64,000 nt of DNA from Chloranthus sessilifolius (GCA_021018995.1 CM037593.1:15838088-15902087); one strand, 5' to 3'; numbered from the stretch's first letter, positions 1 through 11,436 are shown. Numbers and translations are program-made. Notes: a model not told the origin generated them from the sequence alone.

Positions 1-437
1 ACTGCTTCTGTCAGACAATAAAGGACTTATATTAGACTTAAAATTAAAATTTAAACTTCATTTATCTGTTGCATGAGTAAACTTTAAGAATTAAATATAC
101 ATTAAAAGACTGATGCGAGACATATTAAGCAATTTAAATGAGACATAAGAGAACTGCTTACAAAGTTGGTTGGACTGATATAAGCTGTAAACATTCCAAC
201 AAATGACACATTTATTAGACATCAGAGATAAAGGAAAAATAGTGGATCATTCATACAAATAACAAGATACATTAGCTACTGTCTAATGACTGATACAAGA
301 CTCATAGAAGCTGTACATTATAATCCGATGTACTTATTACAATGTTTTATACATTTCTCGCCATTTTTAAGATTGAACACTCTAACTATTAGAAGTATCT
401 CACTCGGAAAAATTAATTATTTTGTTTTGCATTTTTT
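1..437. other. AT-rich flank, no gene seen
   Basis: No supported coding region. The stretch lies 3' of the mudrA-like pseudogene. It repeats short phrases such as GACTGAT and GGACTTAT that recall the tandem array at 3.95-4.48 kb, so it could be the degraded opposite end of the same element. I could not align a terminal inverted repeat. Confidence 0.4.
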
Positions 438-2420
438 TTACTGTGGTCCTTCACAAGTTGACCGATTGTGTCCCTCTTTCTTACAAGTTGTACAATACAT
501 TCTCCGTTTCTTTTCAAGTGCGAATTTCAATCTTCTTTTCCGTGGTCGACCTGTGGGGTTCCTGCAGTGAGGTGGGTGAACAACAGGGTGAACATGCTTG
601 ACGTGCCATTGAAATTCGTCTAGAGTCAGTTCGATTACCTTGTTATACGTCTCACAATATCGTGCAGATGTATACCATTCCTCACAATATATCGACAGAT
701 CTGTATTACTCCAACGAATGGCAACCATGGCATGGATACAAGGGAGGCCCAGAATGTCAAAACAACGATAAGAACATGACCTCTTATCTAAATGTACATT
801 GTACTTAAATGTCGACGTTGATACCTTAAAAACATTGGGTGATGATGGTAGAACTTGAAAAAACCTAGCTGCTTCGTCAGCCTCTTCTAAGATATTGGAT
901 GCGTATGGGGTTAAACCCTTCGACATCTTCTGACCTTTTATAGCTCTATCATGAAAAAGTTGGGCAACTTTCTTCCTCGTTGCTTTAATAAGGGCTATTA
1001 TTGGTAGACCTCTAGCATGAACTAGGATTTTTTTCAAACACTCAGACATGTTTGTAGTCAGAAGATTGTATTTACGATCAGGGAACAACGCTCTAGACCA
1101 CCTCCATGGTTTACTTTGCCGAAGATATTTTGCATCAGCAGGGCTCACACCCTCAAGTTTCGTCAGTAGCTCATCATGTTCTTTTACGGTATATGCCTGA
1201 GCAATAGGCCAAAGTTGACTCCACAAAGTCGGATTCATAAATTTCTCTCTGAAGTTCTTGGCAATGTGAAAAAAGCAAAAACTATGAGTGGCATTAGGAA
1301 ATACTTTTGCAACCGTCTATCTAATTGCTTCTACACGGTCTGAAATTATGACAATTTCTCTATCATCATCCATGATCGCTTCTCGAAGAGATCGAAGAAA
1401 CTATTCCCAAGCATCTTCTGTTTCACCATAAACTATAACAAAAGTAATGGGGAACAAACCATTGTTGCCATCGACAGCTGTCGCAATTAGCATCGGGCAG
1501 GGAAATTTACCTTTTGAGTGTGTTCCGTCAATTGAAATTATGGGCCTCAACGTTCTTCTATATGCATCAATAGAGGGACTGAATGCCCCAAAAAATCTAA
1601 GGAATGAGTCATCATACAAACATTATAGTTTCGTGAAGGCGTCGGGATCAGATCTACACAATTCTACAATATATGAAGGGAGATTAACATAAGACGACTC
1701 CCAACCGCTCTTAATGTTAGCCAACGCTATCTCTTTCGCCTTCTATGCTTTATGATAACTTATTATAACCCCCTAATTTATTTGGATTTCAGAGATAATT
1801 TTGGCTGGCGCATAATCAGTAGCATCCTTCAACATATTCATTATTTTAGAAGCTACCCAATCACTTGAGGCTTGTCGATGACCTCCCTTTTTTTGCATAG
1901 CTATACTAAGTGGACCGTACTTGTGCTCGAGATTCATTATTTTAATTACGAAAGAATCGCCATCGATGTTGCCCCTACTCGCACGAATACGTCATGTACA
2001 AATATTGTTTGCACATCTAGCAGCAACAATCCTCTTAGTTGTCTTTGTTGGTTTCAATTGAAAGTTTCCCATCACAACATTGTTTTTCAAGGCAGTGATA
2101 AATTCTTCTTGAGAAGAAAAAGTTTTTTCGACAGTCAAAGATGTATTTCAAATCCTATCAAATCTCGGCTTCCTTGCGAAACTCTCTTCTTCTAAGTTAT
2201 CATCTTCAATTTCGAAGTCTGCATCTTTTGATTTATTCCCAATAATTCGTCCCTGGAATCCCACTCCAACTGAATAACTTGAGTCGCTATTTGAACCCGT
2301 ATATTTAATAATCTCATCGTCTCCTGATAGTTCCTCGATACTGTAATTCTGGGTACTAACTGAATCGAAAACTCATGTCTTCGATGGCGGAGTACTCTCG
2401 TTCCTTCAAGTAAAACAGAT
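438..2420 (-). pseudogene. mudrA-like MULE transposase pseudogene
   Basis: Reading the minus strand from about 2420 down gives an acidic linker, a degenerate DNA-binding region, the MULE core (IDGTH followed by GKFPCPMLIATAVDGNNG at about 1440-1545, then an ISDR segment near 1340), a SWIM zinc finger (CSYRCFDILGLPCIHA, 714-761) and a C-terminal zinc knuckle (CTTCKKEGHNRSTC, about 450-490). This order is that of plant Mutator transposases. The frame is broken by at least five or six in-frame stops: near 2150, 1750-1780, 1625, at 1398-1400 after the residues AWE, and near 1307. Several stand where the family has Trp, as expected from C-to-T decay of methylated DNA. The segments 1401-1619 and 438-1238 are in the same frame, so the gene was once continuous. 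Clearly inactive. Confidence 0.88.
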
Positions 2421-3185
2421 ATATAAGGTGTCACTCATACGTGAGATATGACTATAATGTTACACATGATTATGCACAAACTCAATTCATAGTCTCCTCT
2501 AAATTGGCGGAGAATTTTTTATCGAATTTGAGTCTTCATATACTTTCCCCTCTTCAATTACTTTCTCCTCTACATGAGTATCGAGGAGGGGGCGTGGAAA
2601 CAGACGTGAATGTTCGAAACTGTAAAATTACTCATAAGTATCAATCAAAGGATGTGAGCCCTTATTAATAAAACTCGTCATTTTTTAAAGGAAATGGGAT
2701 ACCAACCCACCTAAAATTGGTATTCCGTTCACGCTTTTCTTTGGTAACAGGGGGCGAAAAACTAAACCATAACCATTGCGAGAGGTTGAGTACTATGTGT
2801 ATAAGAAAATAATTGCAAATCATATAAAAAATTATGTAAAATACTCACTGTCGTGGGTCGGATTGATAGCACGATCGGCGAGTTTGATGGACTCTTGAAT
2901 TAGAAAACATGCGGTCATGAGCAATTCTATGATCGAAAGCATACCAGTATATATCAGTCAACTTATTGATAATTTCTCAATTAATATTAAATAAAAGTCC
3001 AAATATATAACTTTATCGACTTACCTAAATGTCTTTGTTTCCTCCCATTTCCTCACTATTTCTAAGTAGAGGTTGTGTCGTTTATTACATCCAACACCTA
3101 TACTCCGCGAGCCGTCGGGTTTCTCACTACCAAATAAGCAACATATAGCATGAAATGTTTGACTACTAAACAAATTTAATTACAT

Positions 3186-3593
3186 TTACTTTTTATCTAC
3201 TAGCACATACCTCCCTAGCATTTCTGTCTCCAAACTTTCCTTTCTTTTATGCTCGTTGAACTTTTTTAACTCCACGATCTTTTCAGAGATATATACGACA
3301 ATGTGAGGACAGTCAATAGGGCATAGGGTCATCATGCCATGAAAGTCGCTCTCATTGTCTATGTCAAAAATAAAACTTTCTTCGGTAGTCGGGTATCTAT
3401 ATCTAAATCTTAGCTCTATCTGCTCTGATATTGAATTACACAAGTCATACATATTTCCCATAAATTCGTTATATGTTGCATTCCGGCTTATCGGTTTCTG
3501 TTTACATTTTTCGCCACTATACGTCATATTATTTCCTTGGAATTTCAATAGTTCATTATAGTGACATACTAATATAACTGTGTCAGTACTCAT
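3186..3593 (-). pseudogene. N-terminal PB1-like exon of the MULE transposase
   Basis: A 135-codon ORF resembles the N-terminal PB1-like domain that opens many plant MULE transposases: it starts with a VILVCHYN segment, then a short basic patch, and ends in an acidic stretch with HIVVYISEK. It lies upstream of, and on the same strand as, the transposase core. The roughly 0.75 kb between them has no open frame. A GT donor-like site (GAG followed by GTATGT) near 3211 would suit an intron. It is probably the first exon of the same dead gene. Assignment rests on motif recognition. Confidence 0.6.
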
Positions 3594-3654
3594 AATGCAC
3601 CTGCATGCGAAACCTATATATATTAATATATATGGTATTATCCAACTTTATAAA

Positions 3655-3720
3655 AATTAAATAGCTCATTATAGTGACATACTAGTATAATTGGGTCAGT
3701 ACCCATGACGTAACTACATG
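3655..3720 (-). repeat. Partial duplication of the MULE 5' coding end
   Basis: About 65 bp repeat the start of the PB1-like exon (compare 3548-3600): both read as antisense of a VILVCHYN-like peptide, and both are followed by related TATATA and TTATCCAAC sequence. A short tandem duplication of the 5' end of the transposase gene. Confidence 0.65.
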
Positions 3721-3726
3721 TAAACC

Positions 3727-3728
<2 letters not shown>

Positions 3729-3793
<65 letters not shown>
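3729..3793. repeat. Compound (AC)n(AT)n microsatellite
   Basis: An uninterrupted AC run passes directly into an AT run. It sits between the duplicated MULE 5' end and the tandem array. Confidence 0.95.
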
Positions 3794-3796
<3 letters not shown>

Positions 3797-3949
3797 ATTA
3801 TCCAACCCGGATTGGTACGGAGAATACAATCACGAACAATCAATTGGTGATTCTTATATTTTGTTTCATACTTCTATGATGCGTCTTATATAAAATACAA
3901 ATAAGAAAAGAAATACATTCTTAAACCCTAATGTCTTAAAGAAGATACT

Positions 3950-4480
3950 GATTGATACATCACTGTCATCAGTGTATAACATGACTGCTCTCATTGACTA
4001 TCATGAGCCTTCCTTGGACTTATAAGAGTCACTTATGAGACTCAATCATTTAAAATGCATATTAGTATGTCACTGTTATAAGATTATAACATGACTGATC
4101 TCATTGGCTATCAAATTTAGATCTTACCCGACTCACATGAGTCAACATTGGACTTATAAGAGTCAGTAAATAACTCATAAGAGACTCAATCATCAAAAAT
4201 ATTTATTGGTACATTAATGTTATCATACTATAACTTGACTGCTGTCATTAATTATCAGATTTGGAGCCTACATGACTCATATGAGTCGCCCTTTGACTTA
4301 TAATAGTCAGAAAATGACTCTTATGTGACCCAGTAATGTGAGATCCACATTGGTACATCACTATTATCAGTGTATAATATGACTGATTTCATTGACTATG
4401 AGATTTGAATCCTACATGACTCACATGAGTCATCCTTTGACTTATAAGAGTTAGTAAATGACTCATAAGATACCCAGTCA
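3950..4480. repeat. Four tandem copies of a ~144-bp unit rich in TGASTCA-like palindromes
   Basis: The phrase GACTGNTNTCATT recurs at 3983, 4093, 4237 and 4381, giving spacings of 110, 144 and 144 bp. The first copy lacks about 34 bp present in the others. Each unit carries palindromes of the form GACTCAYRTGAGTC plus TTGGACTTATAAGAGTCA. The array lies just outside the 5' end of the MULE transposase gene, where subterminal repeats of such elements are found. Confidence 0.85.
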
Positions 4481-4616
4481 TAAAATAATAAATAAATCTT
4501 TTAACTGTTTTTCCAACGATCAAGAAGAAAGAAAATTAATGGAAACACAAAAAAACATTCTTGCCATTTATAAACATCCCTTTTACCTAATTAAAACAAC
4601 ATTCTTCTCATTTAAA

Positions 4617-4920
4617 CTGAAAAAAATGACAAAAATAATGACCGCATTTCTATCGATTTTTAGGGTAAAACTCTACTTCAAACCCTAAAGATTAGAGTTT
4701 AGCGAAAAGGAAAAAAAAATTAACTCCACCTGCAAAATGGAGAAGACGAAGATTGATAAACTTTAAAAAATGACAAAAATAATGTCCGTATTTGTACCGA
4801 TTTAGGATAAAACTCTACTTCAATTTCAACTCATACAAATCATAACTTCAAACTCTAAAGATTAGAGTTTAACGAAAAGGGGAAAAAAAAAATCACCTGC
4901 AAAATAGGGAAGACGAAGAG
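4617..4920. repeat. Two tandem copies of a ~144-bp unit
   Basis: TGACAAAAATAATG begins at 4627 and again at 4771, an offset of 144 bp. Both copies continue with GATTTAGGRTAAAACTCTAC, AAGATTAGAGTTTARCG and a purine-rich tail ending near GAAGACGAAGA. The second copy has about 24 extra bases in the middle. The unit is unrelated in sequence to the preceding array although its period is the same. Confidence 0.85.
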
Positions 4921-5164
4921 TGAAAGGGAGACTGAGAGTCCACCTCTGCAAAGTCCGACGTCAATCTTCTCTCTTCAACGGTGACGAGAACCAGTGGGGA
5001 TTGGGAATGACTTAGTTTAATAGGCCGGTGGGTTTGAAATGAAGAGCCAAAAAAACGAATGCCCGCTTCATCTTCTTTCTTTTTAAACGAATGATATTTT
5101 CGTTATTTCCACTGTCTTTAAGTAATGACATTTTCGGCATTTCCTCTTTTTCAAATATTGCCAA

Positions 5165-5992
5165 TTGTCTCCTTTTATTACGCACGTGTTCATTCTGTTT
5201 GAAGTTAAAACTCAAAAAGTGAAAAGTTTGAGGGTCTTAGACCCTGCTGGGTCGTTTCATGAAGTTGGAACCCCGGTGGGTAAATATGGGGATAGTTGGG
5301 ACCCCGGTGGGTATTTAACTCTAAATAAAAAGCCTGAGCATGAATGCATCCGAGCTACTCTTGGCCTGATTTTTTATTTGGACCGGATTCAATCCTCATT
5401 TTTAAGATATTGGGCAGTTCAAAGCCTAGTTTGAACTCAGCCCAGCCTAGCCTAGCCTGATCATTTTAAGGGAAAATGTCAGGCTAGTTAAGAACCTGAT
5501 TCGGTTTGGGTCGGGATTAAATAAAGAAGCCCGATCCTGAAAAAACACAGGCCAAGATTGACCTGGCTTTCTATCCTAGCCAGATTTGGCCCTACTTTGT
5601 TTTATCGCTTGAAAATGATCAGGCCGACCAAAAGCCCAGCCCGAACCCGGCCCAGCCCGGCCCGTCCATAACCTCCGTAGCTTCACCCCTCCCCTTTAAT
5701 AAAATCCTGTCTCCCACTCTGCTCCTAGCCCCACCTGATATTCGAAAACAACAAAAACTTCTGCCACAGTTTTCAGCTAGTCATCAGAGATAGTGTATTC
5801 AATAGATTTTAATTATGTGCGGACTTATTGTAGCTAAGCTACCTAACGGAGAGAGTAGGGCCTTTTTGGGACTTCAGTTTTAGCCACATATCCATAGGCC
5901 ACTCTCATCTCTTTCCCTCTTTTACCATACAAATATTGTGGTTTGCCTCCCCAAAACAGAACCATTTGCTCCCAGAATTACTTGCACATCCA
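5165..5992. other. PLAC8 upstream region with MITE-like relics
   Basis: No coding region supported. 5260-5320 repeats GACCCCGGTGGGTA. 5390-5690 is rich in GCCCAGCC, GGCCCGGCCC and CAGGCC, the composition of decayed hAT-type MITEs seen elsewhere in the window. The last 300 bp should hold the PLAC8 promoter, but I see no convincing TATA box. Confidence 0.4.
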
Positions 5993-8169
5993 ATGGCTAT
6001 GGATTTGCCTACTCCCCTTGCTTTTGAAGTCCAATCTCAAGCACCAGTTCCTTGGTTCTTCGGCTGCTGTGATTGCTTCGACGACTGCAAAGTTTGTAAG
6101 TAAAATGGTCACTATTTTATATGTTTTGTTCTTCAATTTTGCAAAATTTGGTAGCTTCTTCAGGTTCTAGATCAGATCCTCACGATGATCTGGCATATAT
6201 ACTATTTACAGGTTGCCTTACATTCTGGTGCCCGTGCATCACGGTCGGCCGGATAGCGGAGATCGTTGACGAAGGATCAACATGTAAGTATCTCACCTCT
6301 TGTGGGTAACTCTTAGGGGTTTAACCCAATTGACTCGTACATGTGATGCGTGAGTGTTTGATGCAGCGCAAGCTGCAACCTTCCACTAGATCTGGTGATG
6401 TCTAAACAGAAATGTCAGATTTCTACTGGCACCTTTCTTGTTGATTCACATGAATACCAAGAAAAATGGGAAACAAAGATCTCGAAGACATTGAAACTTT
6501 AATATAATCAATAATAATTTTTTCGTTTGAGTTATATCCATTAAATAGAAAATGAAAGTAAAAATGAGATAAGGCTATAGACGGAAAGGCATTCTCACTA
6601 GAATCAATCCAGGGTCGATTCTGAGTTGTAAATCTTCGGAAATTGCGAAAGTGAATATTTCCCAAAATAGCAAAATTGCTATTTTTGGGCCTTAAATGAA
6701 GGAATTTGTCTAAAAAATACGGAGCTCACAGCAAAGCGGTGACTCTTGACTGTTTAGTCGTTTCCGGTCCAAAATGGGCATTCGCGGGATTTTCTGACGT
6801 TTGGGTCTATGATTTCTACTAGTGCCTGACCCAAAATTCTAACGAGTGAACCTACACCGATTCAGGGCCTCCATGTAATCATCTGTGGTGATTTGTACTA
6901 CATCAGTGTTGCAAGTACCCCGGGGAGTTAGCCCATTCGGACTTAGCCGATGTGCTCTCTAAGATGCCCAATACCCCACATCAAAATTCCTTACTAGCAT
7001 AGTAGCAGGTTGGTTGAACCTCAAGAGGTTAGGTGAGCTGGCCAGGTACTCGCTTCCAAAAGTAAGAGACCTGAGTTCGAATCCTTTCCCTCTTGAGGCC
7101 ACCCTAGGGATTTATTTCCTGTGCTGACCCGCAATGTGTTGAATTTGAGGTGCGCATGTGCCCTGGGGATTAGGCGGGTGCTCTAAGAGGCCCGGATACC
7201 CAAGTTATCCAAAAAAAAAAACAGTATTTCAAAAGTGCGATGGTAACAATGATTTTGAAGTTCTTGGTTCACGGTTTGGCCGGTTTGACCACAGTTCAAG
7301 TGGTTGGATTGGACGGCTCATGAGAACGCCGATCGACCAGGAGCCCTAGCCAGTCGGCCATGCTTTTTAATTTTTCTGGCTGATCGACCATAATTTCTTC
7401 ATAGAACATAAGTATACAAAGCTTGGCCCATCGACCATAAATCTTAGCCAATCAGTCAGACTTCTTGGTGAGCGATAGTCTCACTTCGCTTGGGTATCAT
7501 ACCCTTAGGCTATATATAAACCTCTGGCAATCCCCACCTTAAAAGCCTGTTTTGTGAGGTTGAGTTAGGCTCATTAGATTTTACACATGAGCGATCGACC
7601 ACAATTAAAGCCTAGTCAATCAGTCAAACTTCTGGCCGATCGACCATACTTTATTGGTAAGACTGAGAATCACATGGTTCTCAATCAACTGGGCGGTTCA
7701 TATGATGGGAGAGTCCAAAATATTGGACCAGACTGCAGGAGATCACTGTTCCGGTCGAACCGCAGTTCCTACAAACTGGTTTATAAGTAGTGATTTAAAC
7801 TTGAGGTAAGAGATTGATGACTAACATATGATGGACATGTTAATTCAGCATGTCTAACGGCTGGAGCAATCTATGTGGCACTGTTGGTGGCCGGCACCGT
7901 TGTGACGACCGGAGCATACTACGTAATTCTGTTGGCGGCTGGTTCTACGCGGGATTTTTCAGTTGTGGTAAATGGTTTTTCTTGGTGGTATTCCTGCTGC
8001 TATCGAACTAAAATGAGGCAAAAGTATTTTTTACGCGGTAATTCTTGCACCGACTGCCTACTTCATTGGTTTTGTGAGCCATGCGCGCTTTGTCAAGAGT
8101 ACAGAGAAGTTCAGAATCGAGGTTTCGACATGTCTCTAGGTGCTGATCCCTTTCCCCCCCTCCCCCCCT

Positions 8170-8211
<42 letters not shown>

Positions 8212-8326
8212 ATTGGTGTTGATCAGAGTTTCATTGAAATTTCTAGGGTGGGATGGAAACGTCGAAAAGCAACGAAGTGTTGGAGTGACTGAGGCTCCGG
8301 TCATACACGAAGGAATGAGCCGCTAG
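5993..8326 (+). CDS. PLAC8-family (cell number regulator / PCR-like) protein, four exons
   Basis: Exons 5993-6095, 6212-6283, 7849-8139 and 8247-8326 join in frame to 181 codons plus a TAG stop. All introns are GT-AG. Exon 1 holds [15 protein letters not shown]; the Cys codon is split T/GT across intron 1 and leads into [20 protein letters not shown], the family CCxxxxCPC signature. Exon 3 ends in [20 protein letters not shown] and exon 4 gives GWDGNVEKQ and a typical GMSR end. Such proteins are small plasma-membrane Cys-rich proteins linked to organ-size control or metal export; which applies here cannot be told. Odd feature: the hydrophobic segment of exon 3 is longer than usual and is a tandem doublet. 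A second ATG at 5999 is an alternative start. A hAT-like element sits 109 bp after the stop, probably in the 3' UTR. Confidence 0.88.
6905..6985 (+). repeat. SINE-related 3' fragment in PLAC8 intron 2
   Basis: TACCCCGGGGAGTTAG, GTGCTCTCTAAGA and CCCAATACCC match the 3' third of the SINE-like element just downstream (7155-7210), so this is probably a truncated sister copy. Confidence 0.5.
7022..7221 (+). mobile_element. tRNA-derived SINE in PLAC8 intron 2
   Basis: A pol III A-box-like TAGGTGAGCTGG at about 7030 and a B-box GAGTTCGAATCC at 7073-7084 are spaced as in a tRNA-derived head. They are followed by an unrelated body and an A-run at 7211-7221. It is in sense orientation relative to the gene. 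I could not define the TSD. Confidence 0.7.
7250..7800. other. Intron 2 remainder with repeated GATCGACCA motifs
   Basis: The motif GATCGACCA and variants (CCATCGACCATAA, CAGTCGGCCA, AATCAGTCA) recur about eight times. A TATATATAAA stretch lies at 7511. This looks like a decayed LTR or other repeat remnant rather than intron sequence under constraint. No terminal sequences are recognised. Confidence 0.4.
7857..7952 (+). repeat. 48-bp in-frame tandem duplication in PLAC8 exon 3
   Basis: Two 16-codon units lie head to tail: [16 protein letters not shown] from 7857 and [16 protein letters not shown] from 7905. Both keep the frame and the hydrophobic pattern. Family members normally have one such segment before the YSCxYRxKMR motif. 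Confidence 0.8.
8158..8206. repeat. (C)n(CT)n low-complexity tract in PLAC8 intron 3
   Basis: A C-rich tract passes into an uninterrupted CT repeat just after the intron 3 donor. Confidence 0.95.
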
Positions 8327-8687
8327 AGTGGTAGGTTTTCTTGGACGGGTTGGCATTAGATAAGCGGCCCAAGCACTAGGTAACTTGGTTTCCAGGTTGG
8401 AACATGTGTAGTCTCTGATGTAGAAGGCCATGATCAGTGGCGGAACCACGTGGGGGAGATTGCGGGCGATCGCCCTCAATCAAAAATCCCAAAAAGCAAA
8501 AAGAAAAGAAAAGATTGTTACTGGCTTTTAAAACCCCCTCAGGCAACCTGCCAACAACTGTCTCTATCTTAAAAATTTAGAGGCTACCGTTATTTACAAC
8601 TTCCTCTGTTTTAACATAAAATAAACAAAGGCTGTTGGCACTTGGCAGGTTAAGTAAAAGGTAGTCAGAATATATTATAGATTCAAA

Positions 8688-9091
8688 GGGTACCATTGTT
8701 TATACCCCTTAAACTAAACTTTTGAAAATCACACGTACTTCCACTATGAAAGTCCGTTGACTTTTTGAATCAGATGATAGAGATCATTTTTCTACGCAAT
8801 ATATCTTGAGATTATGGCACACCTATCAGATGGTCATATATTAATTCCACATGGCACACATCCCCAAAAGTGATCGTTGATAGATATACTCATGATCATT
8901 CACTTTTGGGATGTGTACCATGTGGAATCAAGATCTGACCGTCTGATAGGTGTACCATGATATCAAGATCTTTTCTGTGGAAGATTGGGATGAAAAAAAA
9001 CCTCCATTGTCTGATTCAAGCAAATCAATGATTTTTTATGATGGAAATATGTGTATTCTTCACAAGCTTAACTAGTATAAATAACGCTACC
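8688..9091. mobile_element. Foldback MITE, family A, nested in the hAT-like element
   Basis: The ends GGGTACCATTGTTTATACC and (inverse) GGGTAGCGTTATTTATAC lead into long imperfect inverted arms carrying the family A core: GATNGAGATCATTTTT, CTTGAGATTATGGC, CTATCAGATGGTC, CACATGGCACACATCCCC. No clear TSD at this copy. Confidence 0.75.
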
Positions 9092-9164
9092 CATATTTAT
9101 ATTGATACCTTTGTTCACGCCTATGTCTAAAACTCACTAGCTTCTTTATATTAGACAATGCATA

Positions 9165-9525
9165 TTATTTTTCGGGCCAATCGTCCACATAATGGACCTT
9201 GAGATCAAAATCTTACAATCAGTCGATTATTTTTTTATTCGCTGCAACACATCCTAAAAAACGGCCCTAAACTCAAGTTTGAGCATGATGTGCACTTTGT
9301 GATCTTAGGGCCCCATTTCTGTGATTTGTGCCTCATGAAATTCTGAAATCATAACATGTATGTTTGATGGTACGCTCATGGTCTCAAGATCAATTTGTGT
9401 GGAAGATTGGTGTGAAACATGATCTTCATCATCTGACCTTAAGAAGCCAATGATTTTATATCGGTTTTGAAGGAAGGCATGAATAGAGATCGCATTGGCC
9501 AGAAAAGACGTACCCTATTTATAAT
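9165..9525. mobile_element. Diverged foldback MITE, family A
   Basis: Carries the core phrases CCTTGAGATC, GAGCATGATGTGCACTTTGTG and TGATGGTACGCTCATGGTCTCAAGATC in inverted arrangement and ends near GACGTACCC. Ends are approximate. Confidence 0.55.
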
Positions 9526-10124
9526 AGAGGCTCGAAATTACGCGTCTAGATGCTACCCATAGGGCTGTGTCCAGACCAACTAAACATCATGTGGCACCCA
9601 TTTTGGAGATTAGGTGTTATGCAACTTGGAAGATCGATCAGGTATCACTCAAAAAATTTAGGCATGATCCAATACATATCCAATGTTGAAAATGAAGTGT
9701 AAGATACTCAAATTCAATGTACTAAACTATCTGGGCGTTACTTTATCATTGACCTATCAAATTGTAGACACCCATTTTCGAGTTGTCTAACCAATTAGAT
9801 GTGAAATTCAAGTTATTTAGGAGCCCAAACACACATTAACATATTAGGGAAACTAGTAATGACATCAAATGAGATCCCCAAAGTATAGAGGCAAAATCTC
9901 ATTATTAATAATTTTCAAGGTAAAATTATAACACGTGAATATCATTTACTTGCGTGCTTTAAAAAAATCATTTTTGTTTGGTGTGGGTTCTTACCTCCTA
10001 AATTTCTAGTATGTGTCAGACAGAGAGTGCTATAAATAATTAGTATTATTTATAAAAAAAATTAATTTTAATTCATCTTACGCCCTGATTGGATAAAAAT
10101 TCTGATTCCACCACTGATCATGAT

Positions 10125-11190
10125 CTAAAGATCCACCGAAAAAAGATATATTCATCAAACAAATAATGGTTTTTTTTTTCTTCATAAGATAGGGTGTCTG
10201 TCAACACTCTCGAGGAAAGGACTAATTGCTACCGGTATGCTTTTAAACTTCCATCATGACAATCGGATAAATCTTTGATATTCTTAATTTTAAATCACGT
10301 TGATTGCTTTGGATCATATGATACATATTTTTTTCAGCCTCTCTTAAACATAATTGATTTTTCGATCATGGTCTTAGGGCCCACCTGACGTTTCCCTGTG
10401 GCACTTATTCTCTTTCAATGTTGTGCCTTTTCTTCGAACTCCCCGGTTTTGAGATGGGCAGCGTGCCTCTAAATATTTGTTCTAGAGATGGGTGTGGTGT
10501 ATTTTCTTTCTTTATTGTTGTCTGACTGGTCAAAGGACTGGGGTCAATGGTCAATAGTGTACTTTTTCCGGTTAATATGTAATATATCTTTTTTTTTTTT
10601 TTTTTTTTAGGATAGATATAATATATCTTTTTTATGAGAGCCTACAACTTGCTTTAAATAAAAAGTATTTGTTAATATTTTCTCATATAAAAAGTCGTGA
10701 AATACCTATTTTCTTTGAAAGTCGTTTAACTGAATAGCATCCAACCAGAAAATTTCGGTTTTCAGTTCAGTATGGACTGAAATTTTTTTATTTTTTATTT
10801 TTATGAGATGAAGCATGGACTGAAATTGAACCACAAAAAATCCGCTCTGTTTTTGTCCAGTTAGATTTTGAAAACACAAAACTGAAAACCAAACCGAAAC
10901 TGAAAAAATCAGTTCGATTTGGGTTCTTTTTCTTGGGTTTTGATTAAAAAGTTCTATTGATTTTTTCAATTTGTTTTTTTTTTCCAGTTCTAAATCTACC
11001 AACAAATTTTGTATTTTGTCCAATCAAAATCGAAACTCAATCAATTGAATTTTTCCTCCGATTTTGGGTTAGGTTCGGTCTGGTTCAGCGGATCGGTTTT
11101 TTTATTGGTTTTGGTTTTTTTGAATGGTTTTAGTTTTCGGTTCAAAGCTTGCATCCCAACATAGAGGTAACCTAGTCGTACTTGTACCCA
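10125..11190. other. Gene-free stretch with low-complexity and MITE relics
   Basis: No supportable ORF. There is a T-run near 10592-10609. Between 10740 and 11150 the sequence repeats GGTTTTGGTTTT, CGGTTTTCAGTTC and GAAACTGAAA, as in decayed MITEs of the CCGAAACCGA type. Confidence 0.4.
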
Positions 11191-11192
11191 TG

Positions 11193-11436
11193 GTAAAAAA
11201 ATCGACTGATATCGATACGTATTGGTTTATCAGAAAATTGATACATATCGGTGCCAATATATATCGGTATCCCAACTAGGTATCTGTCGATACAGGCCCA
11301 TATAGGCCGGTACGTATCCGATATCAGCCGATATAGTATTGGCCAATACCTCTATTTTTTATTTTTTAAAATAGGCCGATACATATCGATCCTCCAAGGA
11401 CCGATACCTGATTCCGATACAGATTTTGTTACCTTG
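11193..11436. mobile_element. hAT-type MITE, GATACGTATCGG subfamily
   Basis: The ends CCATGGTAAAAAAATC and inverse CAAGGTAACAAAATC enclose many short inverted copies of ATACGTATCGG, GGTACGTATCCGATA and CCGATATCAG. A diverged member of the 29917-30136 family; the TSD is not clear. Confidence 0.55.

Larger units (their letters stand above)
8435..10116. mobile_element. Non-autonomous hAT-like element with nested foldback MITEs
   Basis: The left end is CAGTGGCGGAACCACG. The right end is the inverse of CAGTGGTGGAATCAGAATTT. The flanks GCCATGAT (8427-8434) and ATCATGAT (10117-10124) match at 6 of 8 positions, fitting the 8-bp TSD of hAT elements, and CAGTGGCGGA is a common hAT-type terminus. There is no transposase ORF. 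Two foldback MITEs lie inside (8688-9091 and 9165-9525), which account for much of the 1.7-kb length. The element begins 109 bp after the PLAC8 stop codon. Confidence 0.7.

Noticed and set aside
2192-2434. 80-codon minus-strand ORF within the MULE region
   Set aside because: Another frame gives an acidic linker (KSKDADFEIEDDN) that continues into the transposase, so this frame is a shadow.
3950-4480. CRISPR-like repeat array
   Set aside because: Four 144-bp imperfect direct repeats without short spacers in a plant genome; a tandem repeat linked to a MULE explains it.
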